From: Undibacterium cyanobacteriorum
Lineage (GTDB): Bacteria > Pseudomonadota > Gammaproteobacteria > Burkholderiales > Burkholderiaceae_D
Length of the DNA stretch: 64,000 nt
NCBI RefSeq assembly: GCF_031326225.1
Contig: NZ_CP133720.1
Span: 992,001-1,056,000 of the forward strand
Direction: 5' to 3'
The notes below the pieces were generated by a model that saw only the letters and a list, made by a program, of their open reading frames with translations, ran no database searches and was not told the DNA's origin. The stretch's first letter is position 1, and every line of letters starts with the position of its first letter. The translations under genes were made by a program, and so were the position numbers. Below, piece after piece: positions 45,541 through 54,766 of this stretch.

Positions 45541-47646
45541 TTACCAAATCGTAATGCGCTTGGCAGGTTCCACATACATCTTATCGCCAGGTTTCACTCC
45601 GAATGCTTCGTAGAACGCATCGATGTTGGTCAATGGACCATTCGCGCGGAACATCGCTGGCGAGTGTGGATCAGTCGCTAATAAACGAATCGCTTCATCA
45701 TTGCGCGATTTGCCGCGCCATACCTGTGCCCAGCCCAAGAACACACGTTGGTTGCCAGTAAAACCGTCGATGACCGGTGCATTCTTGCCGTTCAAGGAAA
45801 TTTGATAGGCCTTGTAGGCGATTGCCAAACCGGAGTTGTCACCAATGTTTTCACCCAAGGTCAGTTTGCCGTTGACCTTGTAGCCTTCGATGGGGCTGTA
45901 GCTGTTGTATTGCTCAACCATTGCATCCGTCAATTTCTTGAAGTTCGCTTTGTCTTCGGCCGTCCACCAGTCGCGCAAGTTACCGTCACCGTCGGATTGA
46001 CTACCCGAGTCATCGAAACCATGGCCGATTTCATGACCAATCACGGCGCCGATACCACCGTAGTTGACGGCATCATCCGCATCTGGATTGAAGAATGGTG
46101 GACGCAAAATCGCTGCAGGGAAGACGATTTCGTTTTGACGTGGGTTGTAGTAGGCGTTCACCGTTTGTGGGCTCATGCCCCATTCTGCGCGATCCACGGG
46201 CTTGCCGAGACGATCGATCATACGTTGGTAGTTGAATGCGCGTGTCGCACGGATGTTTGCCAGCAAACTATCACGAGTGATCGACAAGGCACTATAGTCG
46301 CGCCACTTGTCTGGGTAGCCGATTTTCGGCGTGAATTTCGAAAGTTTCGCTAAGGCTTCCTTCTTAGTCGCTTCGCCCATCCAAGGCAAAGTCTCTATGC
46401 TTTGTTTGTAGGCTAACAGAAGATTGTTAACGAGTTCCTGCATACGCGCTTTGCTAGAAGCAGGGAAGTGCTTCTCGACGAAGAGTTGTCCGAGTGCTTC
46501 AGATAGGCTGCCTTCAACGCTGGCGACGGCACGCTTCCAGCGCGGTTGCATTTCTGGAATACCACGCAATTTCGCGCTATTGAACTTAAAGTCTTGCTCC
46601 ACAAAACGTTTGCTCAACAAGGGGGCGTAAGCATTCAATAAGCGCCATTTAAAGTAAGTTTGCCAAACCGCGACTGGTGTTTCATCGATTAGTTTTGCAA
46701 AGTTTGTCAGATAGCTCGGTTGACGCACGACGACGTAATCGATTTTTCCCGCGGTGCCCATGCTCGTAAGGTAAGCGTTCCAATCAAAATTGGCCAGTAA
46801 GTCGTTGAGCTTGTTGATTTCGACTTTGTTGTAGGTTTTGACTGGATTGCGGTTCTCTACATTACTCCATTGGATTTTCGCAATCTCGGTTTCAAAGGCG
46901 AGAATAGATTGTGCAGCTTGGTTGGGGTTTTTCATACCAGCCATACTTAGCATTTTTTCGACGTGCTCGAGATAGGCTGCGCGTGCATCTTTGTATTTTG
47001 CGTCATCGAGTTTTAGATAGTATTCGCGATCAGGCAAACTCAAGCCGCTCTGTCCAACGGAGACGGCATATTTGGAGGAGTCCTTCGCATCTTGTGTCAC
47101 GCCAGCACCGATTGGTGTTGCAACGCCGATGCGTGCTAAGTAGGCCATTACCTTTGGCAATTGAGCCTTGTCATTAAATTTGTCGATAACAGCGAAGTCT
47201 TTTTTTAAGGGCTTGATGTCAGCTGCTTCGATACGCGCTTCGTCCATAAAGCTGGCGTACATATCAGCGATCTTTTGCTGATTTGTTCCAGCTTTCAAAT
47301 CCTTGCGTTTGGCCAGTGCTTCGATAATTTCGCGGCATTGCTGCAGTGAGAGATCGGCTAAGGCATCAAATGAACCGGTACGACCTTTGTCTGCTGGAAT
47401 TTCGGCTGTGTCGAGCCATTTGCCTGCAGTGAAACGGAAAAAATCATCTTGTGGGCGTACGTTTTTATCGATCCATTGCAGTTCAATTCCAGAGCCTAGT
47501 TTTTCGGCTGCTTTCTGATCGGGTTCCATCGCCTTCGATGGTGTTTTTGGGCTCTCTGACGTAGCCTGAGCACTTGTCATTACCCCAGCCGCAAAAATCG
47601 TTGAGATCATCAAACTGAGTGTGGTGCGAATGAATTTAACCTGCAT
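45541..47646 (-). CDS. pepO: M13-family metallopeptidase (neprilysin/PepO-like)
   Basis: A 701-residue zinc endopeptidase, exported. The start is the ATG at 47646 (MQVKFIRTTLSLMI; GAGAGGA upstream), giving a signal peptide ending in AQA. The N-terminal M13 domain carries WIDKNVRPQDDFFRFTAGKW. The catalytic domain has VIGHEIGHGFDD (HExxH, around residue 535), the third ligand region ENIGDNSGL, and the ending KRITIW near the C-terminus (usual CRVW). In the periplasm or outside it would digest peptides. It has a free-standing position before a TonB receptor, which could suggest peptide use. Confidence 0.93.
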   Translation of the reverse strand: MQVKFIRTTLSLMISTIFAAGVMTSAQATSESPKTPSKAMEPDQKAAEKLGSGIELQWIDKNVRPQDDFFRFTAGKWLDTAEIPADKGRTGSFDALADLSLQQCREIIEALAKRKDLKAGTNQQKIADMYASFMDEARIEAADIKPLKKDFAVIDKFNDKAQLPKVMAYLARIGVATPIGAGVTQDAKDSSKYAVSVGQSGLSLPDREYYLKLDDAKYKDARAAYLEHVEKMLSMAGMKNPNQAAQSILAFETEIAKIQWSNVENRNPVKTYNKVEINKLNDLLANFDWNAYLTSMGTAGKIDYVVVRQPSYLTNFAKLIDETPVAVWQTYFKWRLLNAYAPLLSKRFVEQDFKFNSAKLRGIPEMQPRWKRAVASVEGSLSEALGQLFVEKHFPASSKARMQELVNNLLLAYKQSIETLPWMGEATKKEALAKLSKFTPKIGYPDKWRDYSALSITRDSLLANIRATRAFNYQRMIDRLGKPVDRAEWGMSPQTVNAYYNPRQNEIVFPAAILRPPFFNPDADDAVNYGGIGAVIGHEIGHGFDDSGSQSDGDGNLRDWWTAEDKANFKKLTDAMVEQYNSYSPIEGYKVNGKLTLGENIGDNSGLAIAYKAYQISLNGKNAPVIDGFTGNQRVFLGWAQVWRGKSRNDEAIRLLATDPHSPAMFRANGPLTNIDAFYEAFGVKPGDKMYVEPAKRITIW

Positions 47647-48000
47647 AGTGTCCTCTCTCACTTTTGGGAATTTATCCAGATACTTCTGGATGAGTTTTTT
47701 TCATTTTGCCGTGATGGCTGGTCGGGTTACAGCTGCTCGAATCATCATGCAGTGTAGCTCGTTTTTACATAGACTTAGATGAACTCAGACAAGAAAAGTT
47801 TGGAGAGAGTTCCGCTTTCGGAAACAATATTCGGAAGCGGCGTGCTGTACAGCGAACCGAGGAAGTCACGAAAAATACACAAGACGAAGTACGAAAAAGA
47901 GCATAAAAAAAAGCCCTAGGTTTCCCTAGGGCTTTTTGCTTGCACAGCATACTCAGTAAAGTATGTTGTTTTTAGCTTGGTTCTAACAATTTAGAATTGA
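47647..48000. other. Gap of 354 bases with the TonB-receptor terminator
   Basis: It holds the upstream region of the peptidase gene and, at 47905-47937, the terminator of the TonB receptor gene. No further gene was recognised. Confidence 0.6.
47905..47937 (-). terminator. Terminator of the TonB receptor gene
   Basis: The stem AAAAAGCCCTAGG/CCTAGGGCTTTTT with a 4-base loop is followed on the minus strand by eight T residues. Confidence 0.9.
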
Positions 48001-50832
48001 TTAGAACTTCAAGTTGCCAACAACGTAGAACTGACGACCGAGTGGGTCTGTGTAACGACCGTCGTAACCCAATTGGTTACCACCACCTTCAATACGTTGA
48101 GAGAATGGTGGATCTTGGTTGAACAAGTTCTTGATACCAGCTGTCAACGTCAAGTTTTTGCTGAAGTTGATTTTAGATTGCAAATCAACTGTGTAGTAAG
48201 CATTAACTTTACGTGTCAAACCAACGTAGTCACCTGGTGTGCCGTCAGCATTACGTACACGGATTGCGCCATCGTCTTCTGTGATCACAGAATCTTTGTA
48301 GCTAGAGTGATAGCCCAAGGTTGCTGTATGTGTATAACGCTCAGATGGTTTCCATGTTGCTGCCAAACGAGAGATTACGCGGAATGTTACGTCATTGTAT
48401 TTGTTGAACTTGCCAACGCTTTCTTCGATCGCGTCACCTTTGATGCCGGAATCCAAGTCAGCTTTCAACATGTAAGTACCTGTCCAGTTGAAAGTTACTT
48501 TACCGTTAGATGTATTCATACGGTAAGAGTGATCCCAGTCGATACCTTGGAATTTCGCGCTTGCCAAGTTGAATGGCAACAAAGTCGCAGCCAAAACGTT
48601 TTGCTTTTGGATTGGATCGTAGTAAGCAGAGAACAAGGAAGCGTACTTAGCTGGGTTCAAGAAGACTTCAGATTGGGACAAAGTCTTGATCTGATCTTTC
48701 AACTCAACATTCCAGAAGTCGAAACCAACGGATACGTTTGCTGTTGGTTCGATACGGAAACCCATAGTCCATTGTGTGGATTTTTCTGGTTTCAACGCAG
48801 CCGCACCAGTGCTGGAGTTACCGCCAGTCAAGAGGTTGTATTCAGCTGTGCCTGTGCACAATGGCAACAATGGGCCAGATGTGATTGGGCATGGGAAGAA
48901 GTTAGAAGAACCACCGTTCACAACTGGCAATGTGATCGCGCTCATGGATGGAGCTTTGAAGCCTGTACCATAAGATGCACGCAACAATGTTGTGTCAGTT
49001 GGGCGGAATGCGCCAGACAACTTGTAAGTTGCAGAGCTTTGTTTTGTACCTTGAACCGCAGGAGCGATCAAATTACCGTCAACATCGAAGTTTTTCGCAT
49101 TCTTAACTGCATCGTAACTGTCGTAACGTGCTGCGAATGTTGTTTCGAAGTTCTTAGCAATTGGCATGTACAACTCACCGAACGCACCCCAGCTATTGCG
49201 TGAGCTGTCAATCGGCAATGCACCTGTACCACCACCAACGTTAGTGTCAGTCCAGTTTGGTTGCAAGCTGTTTGGACCCATTGCGATCGCGCTTGGATTG
49301 TCCACAAAAGTTTGCTTCATTGTGTCTACGCCCAAACCGAGGCTAGAGCTGCCGCCAGCCATCTTGAACAACTCACGTGAAGCGCGCAAATTCAAAACAT
49401 TGATTTGCGATGTGGATGTATCCAACACTTGTTTCAACACGGCTGGAGCTAAGGCTGCTTTAGTCGATGCGCTTGGTGGCAAGAATGGATTCCACGCACC
49501 AGATTTGATCAATGCATCGAGTTTTTCGCCAGACGTGTAACCTGCAACAGCGTTATCGATTGCTTTGTTTTCAGAGAAGATGTAAGACGCGTTGTAGTCC
49601 CAACCTTTGAAAGAGCCTTCGAAGCCTGTCGCTAAGTGACGGGATTCTGTTGCCCAACCGTCGGTACGACCACCTGCATCAACCAAGCGCAAAGTCATTG
49701 TTGCGCGTGTTACAGCAGCTGGATTACCACCGATTTTTGTCAAAGCCGGAGCAATTGTGTTTTTCCACAAGGAGCTATTGAGGTCGATACCCAATGGTTG
49801 TGCTGGTGCAGCAAAACGTGCTGTGCTTGTGAATTTTGTGAACATGCCTTCTGCGAAGAAACGCAAGTCATCATTGATGTTGACGTTAATGTTCGTCAAG
49901 AAGCTGTCGCGCTTCAATTCTGGCAACAATTGTACAGTTGCGCCGTAGTTGAACAAGCAACGACGACCGACGTTGAATGTGTTTTCTGCTGGGCAAGTAC
50001 CGTTGTTAGCGAAGTATGGGTTGAAGTTAGCAATTGTGCCGCCAGTCAGGTTAACGTTACCTGGGATGGAGTTACTACTCAACATGTACATTGTGTATGC
50101 TTTGCCGCCTTCGTTGAATGGTGTTACACCACCCAAGCGAGAGAATTCGCGGTCAGATGCATTCAATTCAGCTTGTTCGTCGTGGCTATATGCAAACAAA
50201 ACATTGTAGCCATCGTTGTTCAAGTCACCGAAACCTTTGGACAAAGCAAAGTTTGTTGTTTTGCCTTTAGAAGATTCTTGTGGTGTGCTGTATGTGAATT
50301 CAACGTTGAAGTCTTTTTGGTTTTTCTTCAAAACGAAGTTCACAACACCCGCAATCGCGTCAGAGCCGTACAATGCAGAAGCACCGTCAGTCAAAATTTC
50401 AACACGTTCAACAGCTGACAAAGGAATGCTTGCCAAGTTAACTGTAGAGCCTGTTGTGAAAGGCGCAACGCGGCGACCATTCAAGAGAACCAAAGTGTAG
50501 TTGTCACCGATACCGTGGATAGATGCAGTTTGTGTACCACCGCCGCCACCGTTAATCGATGTAGAGGAAGTCACGAAACCTTGCATAGAAGGCAAAGTTG
50601 CGATCAAGTCAGCAGCTGTTGTAGCGCCGGACTGTTCGATTTGAGCCTTAGATAAGGTTTGTACAGGCAATGCGCCTTCGACAGCGATACGCTTGATCGA
50701 AGAACCTGTAATTTCAATACGTTGTGCTGCACCATCTTGTGCGAAGGCTGGTTGAGCAACCACGCCTACACCCATCACAGCGCCGCTCACAAACATCATG
50801 CGAACGGAGCGAGATAAGATCTTTTCTACCAT
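48001..50832 (-). CDS. TonB-dependent receptor
   Basis: A 943-residue outer-membrane receptor: a signal peptide (1 to about 31, ending in AFAQ), a TonB-box-like start RIEITGSSIKR, plug domain (about 50-170; EQSGATTAADLIATLPS, GRRVAPFTTGSTVNLASIP, VERVEILTDGASALYGSDAIAGVVNF), then a long beta-barrel ending in QFYVVGNLKF, the terminal aromatic needed for insertion. The style (IEITGS, long extracellular loops) is common in receptors for peptides or carbohydrates rather than siderophores, but the ligand is unknown. No ExbB/TonB genes are adjacent. A long, gene-free region lies upstream. Confidence 0.92.
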   Translation of the reverse strand: MVEKILSRSVRMMFVSGAVMGVGVVAQPAFAQDGAAQRIEITGSSIKRIAVEGALPVQTLSKAQIEQSGATTAADLIATLPSMQGFVTSSTSINGGGGGTQTASIHGIGDNYTLVLLNGRRVAPFTTGSTVNLASIPLSAVERVEILTDGASALYGSDAIAGVVNFVLKKNQKDFNVEFTYSTPQESSKGKTTNFALSKGFGDLNNDGYNVLFAYSHDEQAELNASDREFSRLGGVTPFNEGGKAYTMYMLSSNSIPGNVNLTGGTIANFNPYFANNGTCPAENTFNVGRRCLFNYGATVQLLPELKRDSFLTNINVNINDDLRFFAEGMFTKFTSTARFAAPAQPLGIDLNSSLWKNTIAPALTKIGGNPAAVTRATMTLRLVDAGGRTDGWATESRHLATGFEGSFKGWDYNASYIFSENKAIDNAVAGYTSGEKLDALIKSGAWNPFLPPSASTKAALAPAVLKQVLDTSTSQINVLNLRASRELFKMAGGSSSLGLGVDTMKQTFVDNPSAIAMGPNSLQPNWTDTNVGGGTGALPIDSSRNSWGAFGELYMPIAKNFETTFAARYDSYDAVKNAKNFDVDGNLIAPAVQGTKQSSATYKLSGAFRPTDTTLLRASYGTGFKAPSMSAITLPVVNGGSSNFFPCPITSGPLLPLCTGTAEYNLLTGGNSSTGAAALKPEKSTQWTMGFRIEPTANVSVGFDFWNVELKDQIKTLSQSEVFLNPAKYASLFSAYYDPIQKQNVLAATLLPFNLASAKFQGIDWDHSYRMNTSNGKVTFNWTGTYMLKADLDSGIKGDAIEESVGKFNKYNDVTFRVISRLAATWKPSERYTHTATLGYHSSYKDSVITEDDGAIRVRNADGTPGDYVGLTRKVNAYYTVDLQSKINFSKNLTLTAGIKNLFNQDPPFSQRIEGGGNQLGYDGRYTDPLGRQFYVVGNLKF

Positions 50833-50899
50833 GTTAACTTCCTCCAGTTATTTAACAACGAAACTAGCTTTTAAAAAAGTTCTTGTATTTTCTTAAAAA

Positions 50900-50913
50900 C
50901 ATTTCCGGAAATG
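50900..50913. promoter_or_regulatory. Perfect palindrome CATTTCCGGAAATG
   Basis: A 14-bp perfect palindrome followed at once by another CATTTCC, 67-80 bases before the receptor start. It has the form of a repressor or activator site. Confidence 0.4.
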
Positions 50914-51590
50914 CATTTCCTTGTGGGAACCAGACCTTCGATTTTTTCTTTACGCTTTCGATGAATGGATTTGTTTAAGTAAACGAACTATTCATTGGAA
51001 CGTAAAAAAATGTTATCGAATTTGCCCTGAAAAAACATTCACCCCGAATGAGAACATTTGCGGCGCTGCAGTGTCAAGCTGGCAAATGTTGCAAAACATT
51101 GTCAAAAAAGTATTTTTAGAATAGTGCCACTTTAGTACCAATTGAGGGCTTTAATGATTGATCCTTGGGAATACTGTTCGTGAGCGTGCGATGCTGGGGT
51201 GTGTCGGGCTTTTATTCGATAACATGAACTTTTTTGGAAATTTTATTCTACGGAAGCGATAAAAAATGTGATTTTGTTTGACGGTGTGCGGTGGGCTCCG
51301 CGCAGTCGGTTCCACAGTTGCAGCACTGTAATAGTGTTGTTTTGAGGAAATTTTTTTATAGGCAACATCACGCTTGAAAAAATAAATTTTTCACGTTGTT
51401 TGATTGCGTCATTTTTACAACGTTTTACTGTCGAATTGACTACGTTTTTGTTTTTGCATGCGGAGCTTTAACGAGTCACGTTGACCCACATATCGCATGA
51501 GGAATCGATAAATTGAGGGCTTAGCTTGAGCCTCTATCGGCACAAAAGATTTTCCTTGTGGCAGCAAAATTGATTTGTATATTGCAATGC

Positions 51591-51626
51591 AAAAAACGGG
51601 TGAGCCTTTGAGAACTCACCCGTTTT
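51591..51626 (-). terminator. Terminator of kynA
   Basis: AAAACGGGTGAG pairs with CTCACCCGTTTT around a 10-base loop, followed on the minus strand by six T residues. It is 28 bases after the kynA stop. Confidence 0.85.
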
Positions 51627-51653
51627 GAATATCGTCAGCACTAAAAACTCTGA

Positions 51654-52508
51654 TCAAAGTTCTGTGCGAATTGAGAACAGTTCAGGGAATAAAACAACAT
51701 CGAGCATTTTTCGTAGATAACTCACTCCCGCTGTGCCGCCAGTACCGGTTTTGAAGCCGATGATGCGTTCGACTGTAGTGACATGACGGAAACGCCAGAT
51801 GCGGAAGGATGTTTCCATATCAACTAGCTTTTCAGCCAATTCGTAGAAAGCCCAGTGTTGTTCTGGTGCTTGATAGATTTTCTGCCAGGCTTTTTTGACC
51901 GAATCATTGGGGCTGACAGATTTGGTCCAATCGCGCTGTAATCGTTCTGCATCGATTTCGAAACCATTGCGAGCCATGTACATGATGGCTTCGTCGTAAA
52001 TGGACGGTGCGTGCAATGCGGCGTTCAATGTTGCATGAACCTCCGCTTTGCTCTCGTGCACGCTGAGTAGGTTGGCGTTTTTGTTCCCTAACAAATATTC
52101 CAGTTCGCGATATTGGTGGGATTGAAAACCGGATGAGTTTCCTAAGTAGGGACGTATCGCCGTATATTCACTCGGCGTCATCGTGGCGAGTACATCCCAT
52201 GCGTGCACTAATTGGTCCATGATGCGGGCAACGCGTGACAGCATTTTGAACGCAGGAGGAAGGTCTCCAACTTGAATTTGCTGACGAACGGCATGGAGTT
52301 CGTGCAGCATTAGCTTGATCCACAATTCACTGGTCTGATGCTGAATGATGAACAACATTTCGTTGTGATTCGGAGACAGCGGGTGTTGTGCGCTGAGAAT
52401 TTGTTGCAAGCCGAGATAATCGCCGTAACTCATGTCGTGGCTGAAGTCCATCTTGGCACCGTGCCAAGACATCGGGCATTTCTGTTCTTGATTGGAAGCG
52501 TCGGTCAT
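51654..52508 (-). CDS. kynA: Tryptophan 2,3-dioxygenase
   Basis: A cytoplasmic heme enzyme that opens the indole ring of tryptophan to N-formylkynurenine. It has 284 residues. The family pattern is clear: [90 protein letters not shown]. The histidine in [14 protein letters not shown] is the heme ligand region. It follows kynU by 92 bases on the same strand, under the control presumably of the divergent Lrp-type regulator. Confidence 0.96.
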   Translation of the reverse strand: MTDASNQEQKCPMSWHGAKMDFSHDMSYGDYLGLQQILSAQHPLSPNHNEMLFIIQHQTSELWIKLMLHELHAVRQQIQVGDLPPAFKMLSRVARIMDQLVHAWDVLATMTPSEYTAIRPYLGNSSGFQSHQYRELEYLLGNKNANLLSVHESKAEVHATLNAALHAPSIYDEAIMYMARNGFEIDAERLQRDWTKSVSPNDSVKKAWQKIYQAPEQHWAFYELAEKLVDMETSFRIWRFRHVTTVERIIGFKTGTGGTAGVSYLRKMLDVVLFPELFSIRTEL

Positions 52509-52600
52509 ATTGTTCTCAATGGTTGTTGGCGTTTTTTAGGGATTCGACGAATGCAAGATGCCTACGAGCGCATCTTGTTTTTCAATACTTTGACGAGTGT

Positions 52601-53857
52601 TTAGGTCACTGCATTCCGCTTGAGGTCGATTTGGTAATCTTGTCGATCTAAAATATCTCGCAGGATTTCAGCCGCATCCCATACATCAACGAAGCGTGTG
52701 TAGAGCGGTGTAAAACCAAAGCGCATGATCGATGGTTCGCGATAATCTCCCACCACACCACGTTCGATCAAGGCTTGCACTACGGCGTAAGCATGAGGAT
52801 GGGCGAAGCTGACCTGGCTGCCTCGACGTTGATGCTCACGCGGTGTCACCAAGCTGACCGGATGATGAGCGCATTGCGCTTCCACGAGGGCAATAAACAG
52901 ATCGGTTAATGCCAAAGATTTCTTGCGGATGTTATTCATCGAGGTCTTGCCGAAGGTCGCCAGACCACATTCGACCATAGCCAGAGAGACTATCGGTTGG
53001 GTGCCGCACAGCGCACGACGGATACCAACCGTTGCAGTGAAGCTCGGTGCCATCGCGAATGGCGCAGCATGTCCCCACCATCCACTTAAAGGATGGTTAA
53101 ATTGCTCCTGATGACGGCGCGGTACCCACACAAAGGCCGGCGCACCGGGTCCACCATTGAGGTACTTGTAGCAACAACCGACCGCAAAGTCGGCTTGAGC
53201 TTGGTTCAGTTGAACTTCAACCGCGCCGGCTGAGTGGGCAAGATCCCAAATACACAAGGCTCCACGTTGATGGGTCAGTTTTGTGACAGCTTCCATGTCG
53301 TGCAAATACCCGCTGCGGTAGTTTACGTGAGTGAGCATCACCAAAGCGGTATCGTCATTGATCGCCGTTTCAAGTTCTTCAGGGCTGTCGATTAACTGTA
53401 AACGATAGCCACGATCGAGCCAGCGCATAATGCCTTCGGCCATGTAAATGTCGGTCGGGAAGTTACTACGCTCAGTCACAATCACGCGGCGATTTGCGTG
53501 ATCCGTGGATTGCGCTTGAATTTGAAGCGCCGCTGCAATGGCTTTGAAAAGATTGATTGAGGTGGAGTCCGTCACCACGACTTCGCCTTGCTCAGCGCCG
53601 ATGAGAGGCGCGAGTAAATTGCCAAGTCGTGATGGCATTTCGAACCATCCTGCTTTATTCCAACTGGTGATGAGATCTTGTCCCCATTCTTGCGTGATGA
53701 GCTGCTGAGCACGCAATAGTGATGCTTTAGGTTGTGCGCCAAGCGAGTTACCATCCAAATAGATCATGTTTTGCGGGAGGCTAAAGTCCTCGCGCAGTGG
53801 GGCCAGTGGGTCGGCTTGGTCAAGAGCGATACAGTCTTCACGAGATAGGGCAGTCAT
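52601..53857 (-). CDS. kynU: Kynureninase
   Basis: PLP enzyme cleaving kynurenine to anthranilate and alanine. Start at the ATG at 53857 ([13 protein letters not shown]), for 418 residues; the frame is open further upstream but without homology. Marks: the fold-I N-terminus [28 protein letters not shown] with the PLP-binding aspartate, and the Schiff-base lysine Lys231 in [11 protein letters not shown]. With kynA it yields anthranilate, but the formamidase step (KynB) between them is not encoded here. Confidence 0.95.
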   Translation of the reverse strand: MTALSREDCIALDQADPLAPLREDFSLPQNMIYLDGNSLGAQPKASLLRAQQLITQEWGQDLITSWNKAGWFEMPSRLGNLLAPLIGAEQGEVVVTDSTSINLFKAIAAALQIQAQSTDHANRRVIVTERSNFPTDIYMAEGIMRWLDRGYRLQLIDSPEELETAINDDTALVMLTHVNYRSGYLHDMEAVTKLTHQRGALCIWDLAHSAGAVEVQLNQAQADFAVGCCYKYLNGGPGAPAFVWVPRRHQEQFNHPLSGWWGHAAPFAMAPSFTATVGIRRALCGTQPIVSLAMVECGLATFGKTSMNNIRKKSLALTDLFIALVEAQCAHHPVSLVTPREHQRRGSQVSFAHPHAYAVVQALIERGVVGDYREPSIMRFGFTPLYTRFVDVWDAAEILRDILDRQDYQIDLKRNAVT

Positions 53858-54030
53858 AGGTAGTCGGACTCTGAATTGGAAAGTGATAACAATTAGTTTA
53901 GTAAAACACTTCAAATGAGCTGACATTTTATGCCGTATTTTCTGATGTGTCCTTGCAAAATGGGGTGGGTTTGTCGGCAAAAGTAGAATAAAATTGAAAA
54001 ACAAAACTTATTTTTGACTGAATATTTCGT
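53858..54030. promoter_or_regulatory. Divergent regulatory region between kynU and the Lrp-type regulator gene
   Basis: A 173-base, A/T-rich region that must hold both promoters, and probably operators for the regulator. I do not see a single clear Lrp-type site. Confidence 0.5.
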
Positions 54031-54516
54031 ATGCAATTAGACCAGACCGATCTCAAAATTTTGACCTTGCTCCAGGCTGATGGCCGTATCAGTAATCAAG
54101 ATCTCGCAGAGAAAGTTTTTTTGTCGGCCTCGTCTTGTTTGCGCCGAGTCCGTATGCTTGAAGAGAGTGGCATGATTAGCCATTACCGCGCAGTGTTAGA
54201 TCCAACCGTGATTGGCTTGGAGGTCGACGCCTTTGTGCAAGTGACGATGCGGCGCGATGTAGAACAATGGCACGAAAATTTCACCAAGGCGATTCAGAGT
54301 TGGCCGGAAGTCGTAGGTACTTACATCATTACCGGCGACGCCAACTATTTGTTGCGGGTGAGAGCCAGAAACCTCAAGCACTACTCTTCGTTTGTTCTGG
54401 AGCGTCTTTACAAAACTACGGGCGTACTTGATATTCGATCGAATATCGTCTTACAAACCTTAAAAGACAGTAGTGAAATCGCGCCAGAACTCATTTTGGA
54501 AAGTTCGAGTTCCTGA
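54031..54516 (+). CDS. kynR: Lrp/AsnC-family regulator, probable KynR
   Basis: A 161-residue regulator. The N-terminal helix-turn-helix covers DQTDLKILTLLQADGRISNQDLAEKV and SASSCLRRVRMLEESG in the usual positions. The C-terminal ligand/oligomerisation domain (about 70-150) includes DAFVQVTM and TGDANYLLRVRARNLKHY. It is divergent from kynU/kynA, as in pseudomonads and Burkholderia, where an Lrp-type protein induces the genes when kynurenine is present. The name is by position and style. Confidence 0.85.
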   Translation: MQLDQTDLKILTLLQADGRISNQDLAEKVFLSASSCLRRVRMLEESGMISHYRAVLDPTVIGLEVDAFVQVTMRRDVEQWHENFTKAIQSWPEVVGTYIITGDANYLLRVRARNLKHYSSFVLERLYKTTGVLDIRSNIVLQTLKDSSEIAPELILESSSS

Positions 54517-54766
54517 GCTGTGACCTAGCGTACGATGATTGCCCAAGGTAAAAAGATGACCTAAATGTAAGTCGTTGTTTTCTCGAGCTATTTCCTTGTT
54601 TTTTGCTTAAGAGACGCTGGTGTGTATGAAAAATCGGCGTACACTGTATTGCGTCACGGAAATTTTTGTGTTTCTGCGGAGAGCGCAGTATTCCTTACCT
54701 CAAGAAACGGCGTGACCACATTGACCAACCAGCATTGGCTAGGATTCGCCATCTCACCGTTCGAGT

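Larger units (their letters stand above)
50833..51653. other. Gene-free region of 821 bases upstream of the TonB receptor
   Basis: I see no credible gene. It is A/T-rich, with a perfect 14-bp palindrome at 50900-50913 and the kynA terminator at 51591-51626. Its length suggests a long, regulated leader for the receptor. Confidence 0.6.

Noticed and set aside
48073..49203. 376-codon open frame opposite the TonB receptor
   Set aside because: Rich in Cys and Trp with no domain; it is an antisense shadow of a strongly supported receptor gene. The same holds for 49636-50418.
50921..51124. 67-codon open frame in the long gap upstream of the TonB receptor
   Set aside because: Composition unlike a protein of this genome and no ribosome site; taken as chance in A/T-rich DNA.
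51900..53900. Horizontally acquired island around the kynurenine genes
   Set aside because: Base composition and codon use look like the neighbours, and no mobile-element remnant or attachment repeat is visible.
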